DNA of 46,556 bases from Clostridia bacterium (GCA_017463485.1 JAFTPD010000017.1:1-46556); one strand, 5' to 3'; counted from the stretch's first letter, positions 34,216 through 43,214 are shown. The notes: generated by a model not told the origin, from the sequence alone. Numbers and translations are program-made.

Positions 34216-35048
34216 TTGAGACCTCCTCTCACGGGAGCGGTGGTGCGGTCGTCTGAAAATCTGTTCATAACGAATATGGAAATGAGGATAAGCACCATCA
34301 TGACGAGGGACATAGCCGCGCCCACGTTGTAGGTGCTGACGTTCTGGAAAAGACGCTCAATGGTGTCACCCACAAGGTCGATCTTTCCCGCGCCCAGCTT
34401 CTGCGATATGTAGAAGGTGCTGATGGAGGGCACGAATACCATGGTGACACCCGAGATAACGCCCGACGCCGTGAGGGGCATGATAATGCGAGTTATCGTC
34501 TGCCAGCCGTTACAGCCAAGGTCGTAGGACGCCTCGATATACCGCTTGTCAAGCTTTGTCATAGCGGTAAATATGGGAAGCACCATGTACGGCAGAAAAT
34601 CATATACCATACCAAGGATAACGCCGAAATAAGTACCGACTATCGGCACTCTGCCAACGCCCAGCTGTTCGAGCAAGGAATTGAGCAGCCCGCCGTTGTC
34701 AAGAAGTGCCATAAGCGCGTAGGTACGGATAAGAAGATTGCACCACATGGGGAGCATTATCATTACCATAAGTATCTTTTGGGTTCTCGGCTTTTGCTTT
34801 GCCATAAAGTAGGCGAGGGGATAGCCGATAAGCAGACATACCACCGTCGCAATAAGCGCAAAGGCTATGGAAAGGATAAACACGTTCCCGTATTGAGAAA
34901 GGGACGTGATGTTTGAAAAGGAAAAATTACCGTCGGCGTCTGTGAACGCGAAATACAGCACGAACAGCATGGGAGCGGCAATAAACATTATCGCCCAGAG
35001 TATGTGCGGCGCGGCGGCTATTTTCTGAAAGAGGGAGCGTTGCTTCAT
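34212..35048 (-). CDS. potB: spermidine/putrescine ABC transporter permease PotB
   Basis: The second membrane subunit, 278 residues and six helices. Recognisable are [45 protein letters not shown] and the EAA loop [20 protein letters not shown]. Its ATG overlaps the potA stop by 4 nt and its stop overlaps the potC start by 4 nt. This is the standard potABCD order. Confidence 0.94.
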   Translation of the reverse strand: MKQRSLFQKIAAAPHILWAIMFIAAPMLFVLYFAFTDADGNFSFSNITSLSQYGNVFILSIAFALIATVVCLLIGYPLAYFMAKQKPRTQKILMVMIMLPMWCNLLIRTYALMALLDNGGLLNSLLEQLGVGRVPIVGTYFGVILGMVYDFLPYMVLPIFTAMTKLDKRYIEASYDLGCNGWQTITRIIMPLTASGVISGVTMVFVPSISTFYISQKLGAGKIDLVGDTIERLFQNVSTYNVGAAMSLVMMVLILISIFVMNRFSDDRTTAPVRGGLK

Positions 35049-36169
35049 TCCTCGTCCTCCTCAGTGGGATCGGACAGATGCTCCATCTCGTCACTGAAGG
35101 TGGAGTAGTCGCCGAACATACCCGAGAACTCGGATTTTTTCATAACGTGGATAGCGTCGGGCTCGATATAAAGACCGATAGTTTCGCCCTCGGCAACGAA
35201 GTCGGAGGTTTCAAGCATCCACTTGAAGCCGTCAACGTCCACGATTATTTCATAGTAATCGCCCTTGAAGGTAACGCTTGACACCACGCCGTTGAGGTTG
35301 CCCGAATTTACGGGAACTACGTCCACGTCCTCGGGGCGGATAACGATATCCACCGCCTCGCCGGGTGCAAAGCCCTTGTCAACGCAGGTGAAGGTGTGAC
35401 GTGCAAACTTGACCTTGAGGTCGGCCAGCATAACGCCGTCTATAATATTGGATTCACCGATAAAGTCGGCAACGAAGGCGTTAACAGGCTCGTTATAGAT
35501 GTCAACGGGAGTGCCTATCTGCTGAATGTGTCCGTTTGCCATTACCACAACGGTGTCGGACATGGAGAGAGCCTCCTCCTGATCGTGGGTAACGTAGATA
35601 AAGGTAATACCCGTCTGACGCTGTATCTTTTTAAGCTCACCCTGCATGTCCTTGCGAAGCTTTAAGTCAAGCGCGCCGAGCGGCTCGTCCAGAAGCAAAA
35701 CGCGGGGGTGATTCACAAGCGCGCGCGCGATAGCAACGCGCTGTTGCTGACCGCCCGATAGAGTGGTAACGTGACGCTTCTCAAATCCCGAAAGGTTGAC
35801 AAGCCTCAGCATTTCCTTGACCTTTTGGTCGAGCTCCTCCTTGGGAGTCTTTTTAAGTCTTAATCCAAACGCAACGTTTTCATATACGTTCAGATGGGGG
35901 AAAAGCGCGTATTTCTGGAAAACGGTATTTACAAGGCGCTTGTGAGGGGGAAGATCGTTTATCTTCTTTCCGTCAAAAAACACCTCGCCATTGTCGGGAG
36001 TTTCAAAGCCTCCTATGATACGCAAAGTGGTAGTTTTACCGCAGCCCGAAGGACCGAGCAGGGTTATAAATTCCTTGTCATGAATATCGAGGCTTACGTT
36101 ATCGAGAATAGTCTCACCGTCAAACGATTTTGAAATACCTCTCAACTGAATAAGAATGTCTTTGTTCAT
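35045..36169 (-). CDS. potA: spermidine/putrescine ABC transporter ATPase PotA
   Basis: Energises polyamine uptake. The 374 residues hold Walker [17 protein letters not shown] near residue 39, Q-loop [11 protein letters not shown], signature [15 protein letters not shown] near 136, Walker [14 protein letters not shown]-loop [10 protein letters not shown] and a C-terminal TOBE domain ([13 protein letters not shown]...[14 protein letters not shown]) with an acidic tail. The in-frame ATG lies 12 nt after GGAG, slightly far. A second ATG at the ideal 5-nt spacing is out of frame and would encode an 18-codon overlapping peptide. First gene of potABCD, with a promoter about 150 bp upstream. Confidence 0.95.
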   Translation of the reverse strand: MNKDILIQLRGISKSFDGETILDNVSLDIHDKEFITLLGPSGCGKTTTLRIIGGFETPDNGEVFFDGKKINDLPPHKRLVNTVFQKYALFPHLNVYENVAFGLRLKKTPKEELDQKVKEMLRLVNLSGFEKRHVTTLSGGQQQRVAIARALVNHPRVLLLDEPLGALDLKLRKDMQGELKKIQRQTGITFIYVTHDQEEALSMSDTVVVMANGHIQQIGTPVDIYNEPVNAFVADFIGESNIIDGVMLADLKVKFARHTFTCVDKGFAPGEAVDIVIRPEDVDVVPVNSGNLNGVVSSVTFKGDYYEIIVDVDGFKWMLETSDFVAEGETIGLYIEPDAIHVMKKSEFSGMFGDYSTFSDEMEHLSDPTEEDEE

Positions 36170-36322
36170 TCCGCATAAATACTCCTTTTGAAATATTCAT
36201 TTATCTACGCGTTTTCCGTCACCGCCGCGACGATTCAGCGTTTCCGCGAGCCGCCCGAAATTCGGCGGTGTTTGAGCGCATATAGTCAGAGCGCGGTGAA
36301 TACTGACCGCAAATATGCTATA
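36170..36322 (-). promoter_or_regulatory. long 5' leader of the pot operon
   Basis: About 145 nt lie between the predicted transcription start and potA. The minus-strand RNA can fold a CCGCC-GAATTTCG-GGCGG hairpin and other GC-rich pairings, ending in an unpaired AT-rich AAAAGGAG region. A regulatory leader is possible; no known riboswitch was recognised. Confidence 0.4.
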
Positions 36323-36351
36323 ATTGTAGCAGATATTGAAGCAAATTGCAA
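36323..36351 (-). promoter_or_regulatory. promoter of the potABCD operon
   Basis: Minus strand: TTGCAA (36346-36351), 17 bp, TACAAT (36323-36328). Confidence 0.78.
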
Positions 36352-36401
36352 TATCTTTTTTTAATTAGTCGCAAAATTCTTAAAATTTCGTCATAAATTC
36401 C

Positions 36402-36428
36402 AATAAAACGCTCTCAGCGAGCGCATTT
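36402..36428 (-). terminator. probable terminator of the RHH gene
   Basis: Minus strand: CGCTC-gctga-GAGCG followed by TTTTATTG, about 100 nt after the RHH stop. The stem is short. The rest of 36352-36521 is AT-rich and holds no supported ORF. Confidence 0.5.
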
Positions 36429-36521
36429 TGGAATAATCCCACAAAAAACTCCCGTTTTCTCGGTTTTCTTACGGTTTGCTTACGTTTCCTCCGCTTTTGA
36501 AAGTGGAAAAAGACGGAAAAA

Positions 36522-36758
36522 TCAGTCCTTGCTTTCCGCGTCGGGAGAGTCCTGCACGTCGAGATAAGGGGTGACATCCTGCTCCTTCATAGCGGCAGGG
36601 GAGATCTTTCCCTTTGTACGCTCGTAATACTGAATATTGTTTCTCAGCATAAAGAGAAATTGGTTGTTTGGCGTTCTGCCCTCCGATTTGCAGACGATAA
36701 GCAGCTTGCGCATAAGGTCCTCGGGGAGCTTTACGGGTACGGTGTAGGTTTGCTTCAT
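36522..36758 (-). CDS. ribbon-helix-helix (Arc/CopG-like) DNA-binding protein
   Basis: A 78-residue protein. Residues 2-50 fit the Arc-type fold: a short beta strand TYTVPVKLP, helix EDLMRKLLIVCKSEG, turn RTPNNQ and helix FLFMLRNNIQYYERTKG, followed by a flexible acidic tail. RHH proteins bind DNA as dimers and often repress their own or divergent genes. The start at 36758 has ATGGAGGTATTT upstream; the frame is open further up, but those ATGs lack an RBS. Its promoter is interlocked with the promoter of the divergent esterase-GH28 operon and the palindrome ACAATATTGT lies in between, which makes it the obvious candidate regulator of that operon. This is inference from position. Confidence 0.8.
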   Translation of the reverse strand: MKQTYTVPVKLPEDLMRKLLIVCKSEGRTPNNQFLFMLRNNIQYYERTKGKISPAAMKEQDVTPYLDVQDSPDAESKD

Positions 36759-36884
36759 AAATACCTCCATTTGTGAACGCCGCTTTACGGGGGAGTGGCA
36801 AAAGGCGCAAAACGCTTGATTTGTCCATGTAAAGTGGCGAAATATCCATTTAAAAAATTTGCATTTAGTGCTATAATGATAACG

Positions 36885-36913
36885 TTGACAATATTGTACC
36901 AAAGTTTTATAAT
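36885..36913 (+). promoter_or_regulatory. consensus promoter of the glycan operon
   Basis: TTGACA (36885-36890), 17 bp, TATAAT (36908-36913): a perfect match to the housekeeping consensus. The perfect palindrome ACAATATTGT (36888-36897) overlaps the -35 and spacer. Confidence 0.9.
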
Positions 36914-36921
36914 AAAGTCAA
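36893..36921 (-). promoter_or_regulatory. promoter of the RHH gene, interlocked with the divergent one
   Basis: Minus strand: TTGACT (36916-36921), 17 bp, TACAAT (36893-36898). Each -10 lies inside the other promoter's spacer, so the two are mutually exclusive. Confidence 0.85.
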
Positions 36922-36985
36922 GGGTTTTTGTGCGAAAAAGACACGCTACGCACGATTGAAACGTATCATAAGGAGGATAACTGTG

Positions 36986-38566
36986 ATGAATGGCAAAACG
37001 GAGTACAAAAATATTGAATGGCTGGGCTGCAAGGGCGTTGAATTTGAATTCCAAGGCTTTCCCGCGAAGGTGATCAAGCCCAACTGCGAATCAAACGGAA
37101 AATGGCTTCTCAAAACTGAATATTTTGACGCTTTTCCCGCGACCGAAAGCGTGCTTCTCGGTAGGGGCTGGCATCTTGCTTATATTAAAAACGCCAACCG
37201 CTGGGCACAGCGCTCTGACATAGACCGCAAAGCGGATTTCATTCGATTTGTGTCCGCTGAGTTTGGTCTTGAAGGTAAATGTACCCCCGTCGGTATGAGC
37301 TGCGGCGGACTTTTCGGCGCTATGCTCGCGGCAAAATATCCCGAGCTTATAGACGTACTGTATCTTGACGCGCCCGTGCTTAACCTGTTGAGCTGCCCGG
37401 GAGATATGGGAGATGCGTCGGGCGGAATGTTGCCCGAATTTACGGGTCTTACGGGTATGACCAAAAGTCAGCTTATCTGCTATCGCGACCATCCCATTGA
37501 TAACGTACATATTTTGGTGAAGAACGATATTCCGCTGGTGCTTGTAGCCGGACTATCGGACACCGTAGTTCCGTATCATGAAAACGGAAAAATATTTGAG
37601 GACTATTACAAATCCCACGGTGGTCGCATAAAGACCTTCCTTAAGGACAATTGCGGACATCACCCGCACGGAATGGGCGGTATCCCGCATATCGCAGATG
37701 CCATTGAGGACTTTGCCTTTGGATATGACAGAATGAAGCAGGATTACAGCGGCGACGTATTTGACATCATTCTGCTCGCAGGTCAGTCCAATGCTGAGGG
37801 AACGGGAATGGGCGACGTTGAAGTCGAGTGGATGCCCGACGGTGATATCCTTCAGCTCAATGCCCCCAGAGTGGGCGATTGCGTAGGAGGCAACAAGTGG
37901 CAGTGGTTCGTGGACTTTCCGCTTGATCTGCGCATTGAGGAAACGGAGCTCAAGCTTTGTGAGCAGGAAACAAGTCACCGTGACAGCCTCGCGCTTCATT
38001 TTGCAAAAAAATACAAGGAAAGCGGACTGCTCGGAAAGGGCAGAAAAGTATTGATAGTAAACGCTCCTCTCGGCGGCACGAGCTTTGTGGACAAGCATTG
38101 GACACCCGACGGCAGATTGTATCTGCGTATGGTGGAGATGTTGAAATACGCTATTGGACTCAATCCCGAAAACCGAGTTGTGGCAATGCTTTGGCACCAG
38201 GGCGAGAGTGATGCGATAGGAGGGCTTTACCCCGAAAACGGCGCAACACCGCCCGACGAGTATTACGCTCACCTCAAGGGTCTCATTGAGAGCGTACGAA
38301 AGCTTTGCGATAACGCCGAGCTTCCCGTGGTAACGGGCGATTTCGTGCCCTTGTGGAATCAAAGAAACGCGGCGGCAACTGCCCCGATTATCGAGGCTAC
38401 GAAGCGCGTGACAGCAGACCTCGGCGGCGCTTTTGTCCATACCGACGGTCTTATCTCCAACGCCGAAGTGCTGGGTAACGGTGACGATATCCACTTCTGC
38501 CGCAACTCCGTGCATGAGCTTGGCGTGCGGTATTTCAACGGATATATGTCATTAAGAAAGGACTAA
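36986..38566 (+). CDS. two-headed esterase: alpha/beta hydrolase fused to SGNH sialate-O-acetylesterase-like domain
   Basis: Two complete esterase heads in one 526-residue cytoplasmic protein. Head 1 (about 1-250) is an alpha/beta hydrolase: nucleophile elbow VGMSCGGLFGA with Ser105, acid Asp192 in GLSDTVVPY and base His225 in NCGHHPHG. Head 2 (about 258-526) is an SGNH esterase of the sialate-O-acetylesterase type: ILLAGQSNAEG with Ser268, AMLWHQGESDA (oxyanion block) and DDIHFC with Asp500 and His503. Such enzymes remove acetyl or other acyl groups from sugars, so this one may strip two kinds of ester from an imported glycan. AAGGAGG lies 9 nt before the ATG (an in-frame GTG lies one codon earlier). 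First gene of the operon, 4 bp before the GH28-like gene. Confidence 0.87.
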   Translation: MNGKTEYKNIEWLGCKGVEFEFQGFPAKVIKPNCESNGKWLLKTEYFDAFPATESVLLGRGWHLAYIKNANRWAQRSDIDRKADFIRFVSAEFGLEGKCTPVGMSCGGLFGAMLAAKYPELIDVLYLDAPVLNLLSCPGDMGDASGGMLPEFTGLTGMTKSQLICYRDHPIDNVHILVKNDIPLVLVAGLSDTVVPYHENGKIFEDYYKSHGGRIKTFLKDNCGHHPHGMGGIPHIADAIEDFAFGYDRMKQDYSGDVFDIILLAGQSNAEGTGMGDVEVEWMPDGDILQLNAPRVGDCVGGNKWQWFVDFPLDLRIEETELKLCEQETSHRDSLALHFAKKYKESGLLGKGRKVLIVNAPLGGTSFVDKHWTPDGRLYLRMVEMLKYAIGLNPENRVVAMLWHQGESDAIGGLYPENGATPPDEYYAHLKGLIESVRKLCDNAELPVVTGDFVPLWNQRNAAATAPIIEATKRVTADLGGAFVHTDGLISNAEVLGNGDDIHFCRNSVHELGVRYFNGYMSLRKD

Positions 38567-38570
38567 TGAA

Positions 38571-39950
38571 ATGAAAGATATTGAAATTGTAAAGCAAGGC
38601 ATTGAGGAGCTGCTTGTACGTGTGCGTGAGGAAAATCAGCGCCTTTCCGACAGCCTGACGGATACGGTGAGTCTTGCCGAATACAGCCATCTTGCAAAAG
38701 AGAACGATATATGGACGGATGCATTTGAGGCGGCGCTTGCGGAGCATGAGGTGGTAGTCATTCCCGCGTCGGACAAGCCGTACCGTATTGACAAGCCCGT
38801 AATCATTCCGTCAAACCGAAAGATAATTGCCGAGGATGGAGCAAACATCCGCCTTGCCCGTGAGTCGAGAACGCAGATGATGCGTAACGAGCGCACCGTG
38901 GACGGTACGCATTATCCCATCAAGGACGTCACAAGGGCAGAGAACATCACCATTATCGGCGGACTTTGGGAGCATGAAAATGAGTCTCGCGGCGGCTACG
39001 GAAAGAACTGCTGCTACGACGAGAATAACAGTATCCCCGGTGTTTCTTCGGTAATGTTTTTTGAAAATCTTGATCACCTCACTCTCAAGAATATGACCTT
39101 CAAGCACAGCGCGGGATTTTCGGTGCAGATGGGTGAAATAAGCAACGTAATTATCCAAAACATTCGCTTTATCAAGTGCTTTGCGGACGGAATACATATC
39201 AACGGAAACACTCAAAACGTGTGGATACGCGACGTTGAGGGGCATACGGGCGACGACCTCGTTGCGCTGAATATGTACGACTGGTACAATTCATCCATGA
39301 ATTTCGGACCGGCGAAAAACATCATCTGCGAGGATATGGCAATGTCCGAGGATATGGGATATAAGGCGCTCCGCCTGCTTCCAGGTATGTATAAATTCAA
39401 GGACGGCAGTGAGGTGGACTGCTCGCTCACCAACGCTATTTTCCGTCGGATAAGCGGTGTCAAGACCTATAAATTCTATCTGCAAACGCCGTCGTATATA
39501 GTCAAAAACGGTATTCCTTATTCGGGACTCGGAAGTGCTGACAATATCTTTTTCGAGGATATCACCGTCGATCTCGTGTCGCCTATTGACGACCTGCCCG
39601 ACTATATAAACAGCGATCCAGTGACGGGGACGTTTGCGGCATTTGAGTTTGGCTCGAATATCGGCAACCTGTATTTCAAGAACATCGACGTCAAGCTCTA
39701 CCGTGAAAAATATCCATATTCTTACATATTCTGCGTAGGTCCGAAATCTGTGCGAATGGGAGAGAGGGAAATATTCAATCCCTATCTTTCCTCCGAGGTT
39801 GAAAACGTTTATCTTGAGGATATTAAAGTAAACGGCGTGCCTGTGGACGACGTAAAGCCCTACGTGCGTGAAATTGAGTTTGATAATCTCTACGACGACG
39901 GACCCTCCACGGGTAACGGAAAAATCAAAAATCTTCACTTCAAATCCTGA
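38571..39950 (+). CDS. GH28-like right-handed beta-helix protein
   Basis: A 459-residue protein with a helical N-terminal cap and a pectate-lyase-like beta helix made of repeated N-hydrophobic-x-hydrophobic-x-[ND] turns (ENITIIGGLWEH, DHLTLKNMTFKH, SNVIIQNIRFIK, QNVWIRDVEGHTG, ENVYLEDIKVNG). Of the GH28 catalytic blocks, FADGIHI (for NTDGID), HTGDDLVAL (Asp-Asp) and a KALRLLPG in place of RIK are present; the GHG histidine block is not recognisable. It may be a diverged galacturonidase-type hydrolase or another sugar enzyme. No signal peptide, so cytoplasmic. GAAAGGACTAATGAA precedes the ATG. It directly follows the esterase in one operon. Confidence 0.82.
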   Translation: MKDIEIVKQGIEELLVRVREENQRLSDSLTDTVSLAEYSHLAKENDIWTDAFEAALAEHEVVVIPASDKPYRIDKPVIIPSNRKIIAEDGANIRLARESRTQMMRNERTVDGTHYPIKDVTRAENITIIGGLWEHENESRGGYGKNCCYDENNSIPGVSSVMFFENLDHLTLKNMTFKHSAGFSVQMGEISNVIIQNIRFIKCFADGIHINGNTQNVWIRDVEGHTGDDLVALNMYDWYNSSMNFGPAKNIICEDMAMSEDMGYKALRLLPGMYKFKDGSEVDCSLTNAIFRRISGVKTYKFYLQTPSYIVKNGIPYSGLGSADNIFFEDITVDLVSPIDDLPDYINSDPVTGTFAAFEFGSNIGNLYFKNIDVKLYREKYPYSYIFCVGPKSVRMGEREIFNPYLSSEVENVYLEDIKVNGVPVDDVKPYVREIEFDNLYDDGPSTGNGKIKNLHFKS

Positions 39951-40012
39951 CGCAACTTTTGGAATAGTGGCGTTTTGTCCATAAAAATACACAAAAAATA
40001 TTCATTTATCCA

Positions 40013-40042
40013 TTGAAATAACAGCTATATGTATGTTATAAT
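40013..40042 (+). promoter_or_regulatory. promoter of the fucosidase-DUF4091 pair
   Basis: TTGAAA (40013-40018), 18 bp, TATAAT (40037-40042), 30 bp before the ATG. Confidence 0.75.
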
Positions 40043-40072
40043 ATATAGTGACACTCAGATAAGGAGGTCTTT

Positions 40073-41356
40073 ATGAAGCTAAAACCGACAAAAGAACAGC
40101 TTGAATTCTTGAAATGGGAGTTCGGCATATTTTTCCATTTCGGTATCCGCTCGTTTTACCCGGGACACTGGGATTGGGACGGACGCGAGATGCCCATGGA
40201 GGGCTTTGACCCAAAGCAGCTTGATTGCGAGCAGTGGATACGCGCGGTAAAGGAGTCGGGCGCTAAATACGCCATTCTGACCGCTAAGCATCACGACGGC
40301 TTTGCGCTGTGGCCTACCAAGTATTCCGAGTACAGCGTTGCGAATACGCCTTGGAAGGGCGGTAAGGGTGACGTGGTGCAGGAATTTGTAGACGCCTGCC
40401 GCAAGTATGACATAAAGGTCGGACTTTATTACTCTCCCGCACAGTGGGGAAAATATGCTATTCCGTTCACGGAGGCAAAGGAGTATGACGACTACTTTAT
40501 CAATCAGATAGGTGAGCTGCTTACAAACTACGGCAAGATAGATTATCTGTGGTTTGACGGATGCGGCTCGGAGGGACACGAATACGACCACGAGCGTATA
40601 GTAAACGCAATACAGAGCATGCAGCCCGGAATTCTGACCTTCTGTAATCCCGAATGGATGCCCGGTGTGCGCTGGATAGGCAACGAGGACGGCTATGCGT
40701 CACTCAACAATCCGCTGGTCGTTTCTGCTACCGACTTTTCGGAGCTTTCCACCGAAAAGCAGCAGCTCAGCGAGGCAAAGTTCCTGCCCGGTGAGTGCGA
40801 TTGCCGAATTAGATATACTTGGTTCTACGACCTCAACGAGGACTCCATTAAGAGCCTTGACGAGCTTTTCGCTATGTATGAGCTTTCCGTTGGACGCGGC
40901 TCAAACTTTTTGCTCAATATCGGTCCCGATAATCGCGGACTTCTCCCCGAGGCGGACGTTGCGCGCCTTATGGAGCTTGCACAAAAGATAAAAGAGAACT
41001 ACACAGAGCCCGCGCCGTTTAAGGATATGGAGCGTACGGGCGAAGATAGCTTCACTATCGTACATAAAGAGATCGACGCTCCCGATTGGGGATATAATCC
41101 CAAACCCGAGCGACTTGTCAACTGCGTGATGCTCTCCGAGGATCTTACCGAGGGGCAGTCCATCACCTCCTTCCGCATCTACGGTCACCTGCCCACCTAC
41201 AAGGGCGTGCGCATTCAGCTGTTTGAGGGACGCACGGTAGGGCATAAGGTATATTGCAAATTCAGCCCTTTGCGTTGCTCGCGTATAACCGTTGAGATAA
41301 CGGGACACGACGGTGACTACGTTTTGAAGGATTTCAAAGCCTTCATGGTAAAATAA
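40073..41356 (+). CDS. alpha-L-fucosidase, GH29 family, intracellular
   Basis: Releases terminal alpha-L-fucose by a retaining mechanism. The 427 residues show the GH29 barrel: WEFGIFFHFGIRSFYPGHWD at the start, YAILTAKHHDGFALWPTKYS (His-His substrate pocket), KVGLYYSPAQWG and nucleophile Asp162 in IDYLWFDGCGSEGH. SRGSNFLLNIGP-type VGRGSNFLLNIGPDNRG follows near residue 280. A small beta-sandwich completes the chain. No signal peptide. The acid/base Glu cannot be fixed by eye because it is poorly conserved in GH29. AAGGAGGTCTTT precedes the ATG. The DUF4091 hydrolase gene begins 10 bp after its stop. Confidence 0.93.
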   Translation: MKLKPTKEQLEFLKWEFGIFFHFGIRSFYPGHWDWDGREMPMEGFDPKQLDCEQWIRAVKESGAKYAILTAKHHDGFALWPTKYSEYSVANTPWKGGKGDVVQEFVDACRKYDIKVGLYYSPAQWGKYAIPFTEAKEYDDYFINQIGELLTNYGKIDYLWFDGCGSEGHEYDHERIVNAIQSMQPGILTFCNPEWMPGVRWIGNEDGYASLNNPLVVSATDFSELSTEKQQLSEAKFLPGECDCRIRYTWFYDLNEDSIKSLDELFAMYELSVGRGSNFLLNIGPDNRGLLPEADVARLMELAQKIKENYTEPAPFKDMERTGEDSFTIVHKEIDAPDWGYNPKPERLVNCVMLSEDLTEGQSITSFRIYGHLPTYKGVRIQLFEGRTVGHKVYCKFSPLRCSRITVEITGHDGDYVLKDFKAFMVK

Positions 41357-41366
41357 GGAGGAACGT

Positions 41367-43013
41367 ATGGAAAGAATCAAGATACTTTCGTCACTTGAAA
41401 AGGTTTTTTGCGACCTGCCGCTCTCCGAGTTCTCGGAGGTGACGGAATTCACCGTTTTCAAAAATCAGAAGCTTGTTTTTCAGGTGGCGGCGCGTAACGA
41501 GGTAAAGCCCGACGGCAGATACACCTCTACGCTCCTGCCCGTCAGCTTTGAGGGCGAGCTTGCCCCTTATGTCGTTGCAAGGCAGGTGGTAAGCGTCCCT
41601 TCGGCGTACCCCGTGCATTACAACTGCTACGACGACGAGTATTATCTCCGCGGCCCGGGACTTTATCCCGACCTTATCCGTCCCTTGCATTATCATAACG
41701 CGCTTCCCGCGCCCTATAACCTTACTCAGACCCTTTGGGTAACAGCCGATCTGCCTGACTCTGTTGCGGCAGGCGACTACGAGCTGAAGGTAAAGCTTGG
41801 CGATTGGGAAGAGAAGACGGTGAAGGTTCGTGTGCTTGCCGAGGAGCTGCCCCCGCAGAAGACCATTCACACCGAGTGGCTGTATGCGGATTGTATCGCT
41901 GAATATTACCGTGTGAAGCCTTTCTCTGAGGCTCATTGGAAGGCGCTTGCATCCTTTGTTGAAACTGCGGTAAAGAACGGCGTGAATATGATACTCGTGC
42001 CTCTCCATACCGTGGCTCTTGACACCTACGTCGGTGGCGAGCGACTTACGACTCAGCTCCTTGACGTTGAGGTGGATAAGAACGGCAAATATACCTTCGG
42101 CTTTGATAAGCTTGGCAGATGGGTGGATATGTGCCGCGAGAAGGGCGTCGAATACTACGAGATACCGCATTTCTTTACTCAGTGGGGAGCAAAGCACGCG
42201 CCCAAGGTAGTAGGCAAGAAAAACGGTAAAAAGCAAAAGCTGTTTGGCTGGGACACCGACTCGCTCGGCGAGGATTACAGAAATTATCTCGGTCAGCTTC
42301 TGCCCGCGCTTGTGGCTTACTTGAAGGAAAAGGGCGTGTACGAAAAGACCTATTTCCACGTGTCCGACGAGCCGCCTATCGCAATTCTCGACCATTACTG
42401 TAAGTGCAAGGAGATAATCGCGCCTCACGTTGACAACGATCGCATTATCGACGCGCTTTCAAATTATGCCTTCTACGAAAAGGGCGTTCTCACAAGCCCC
42501 ATTCCTTCCACCGAGGACGTAGAGGTGTTCGTAAATAATAAGGTAAAGAATCTGTGGACGTACTACTGCGGAGCGGGCGGACAGAAGGACGTTTCGGGAC
42601 GCTATCTGTCCATGCCGCTTTACCGCACCCGTATTATCGGAGTACAGATGTACTACGCGGACGTTATCGGATTCTTGCATTGGGGATATAATTTCTATCA
42701 CACGGGACTTTCCTACAACGCGATAAATCCCATTATGCATACCGATGCAGATTATTTCTTCCCATCGGGTGACTCGCATATCGTCTACCCAGGTGACGAC
42801 GGCACGGCGCTTGAATCCATCCGACTCAACGCTATGCGCGAGGCTATGGAGGATATACGTACTCTCCAGCTCTGTGAGCAGAAGATAGGAAGGGAAGCAG
42901 TGCTGAAAATTATCGAGGAGGAATGTGGCGGACCGCTCACCTTCCGCACCCGCCCGGGCGCCGACTTCATCCCCCGCCTCCGCGACCGTATTATTAAAGT
43001 GATTACGGAGTAA
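41367..43013 (+). CDS. DUF4091 / GH123-like glycoside hydrolase
   Basis: A 548-residue protein: an N-terminal beta-sandwich (about 1-155, ending GDYELKVKLGDWEEKTVKVRV), then a TIM barrel with IHTEWLYADCIAEYYRVKPF, GVNMILVPLHTVAL, YYEIPHFFTQWGAKHAPKVV and YFHVSDEPPIAILDHY near 329-344. Asp334-Glu335 match the Asp-Glu pair used for substrate-assisted cleavage of N-acetylhexosaminides in GH123 and GH20. A C-terminal segment MREAMEDIRTLQLCEQKIG is the DUF4091-type end. The substrate is therefore plausibly a GalNAc or GlcNAc glycoside, as inference. No signal peptide. AAGGAGGAACGT precedes the ATG. Confidence 0.85.
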   Translation: MERIKILSSLEKVFCDLPLSEFSEVTEFTVFKNQKLVFQVAARNEVKPDGRYTSTLLPVSFEGELAPYVVARQVVSVPSAYPVHYNCYDDEYYLRGPGLYPDLIRPLHYHNALPAPYNLTQTLWVTADLPDSVAAGDYELKVKLGDWEEKTVKVRVLAEELPPQKTIHTEWLYADCIAEYYRVKPFSEAHWKALASFVETAVKNGVNMILVPLHTVALDTYVGGERLTTQLLDVEVDKNGKYTFGFDKLGRWVDMCREKGVEYYEIPHFFTQWGAKHAPKVVGKKNGKKQKLFGWDTDSLGEDYRNYLGQLLPALVAYLKEKGVYEKTYFHVSDEPPIAILDHYCKCKEIIAPHVDNDRIIDALSNYAFYEKGVLTSPIPSTEDVEVFVNNKVKNLWTYYCGAGGQKDVSGRYLSMPLYRTRIIGVQMYYADVIGFLHWGYNFYHTGLSYNAINPIMHTDADYFFPSGDSHIVYPGDDGTALESIRLNAMREAMEDIRTLQLCEQKIGREAVLKIIEEECGGPLTFRTRPGADFIPRLRDRIIKVITE

Positions 43014-43021
43014 GGGAGTTT

Positions 43022-43214
43022 TATGTAGGGTTTCACCCCACGCCCCACAAGCCCTTGCTTGAAAGAAAGGGCTTGACCCCAAAGAACTTTCCCGAATAAT
43101 TTCTTATTTTAATTTTGGCACACGCGAAGCGTGGTGCGATTCTCCATTTTCCATTTTAACGGCATTTCCTCCTTCGGGAGATTGCAAATAAATACATAAG
43201 AAAGGAAAAACATC
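43022..43214. repeat. intergenic repeat region with GGGTTTCACCCC motif
   Basis: GGGTTTCACCCC (43028-43039) is followed by CCCCACAAGCCCTT and the hairpin CAAGCCCTT / AAGGGCTTG (43048-43075). A closely similar sequence follows the next gene at 46518. Further on are the hairpins GCACACGC-gaa-GCGTGGTGC (near 43118-43136) and CTCC-TTCG-GGAG (43169-43180). No promoter for the next gene could be fixed. Confidence 0.55.

Noticed and set aside
36170-36322. Riboswitch in the long pot leader.
   Set aside because: No known riboswitch core could be recognised; only simple GC-rich pairings are visible.
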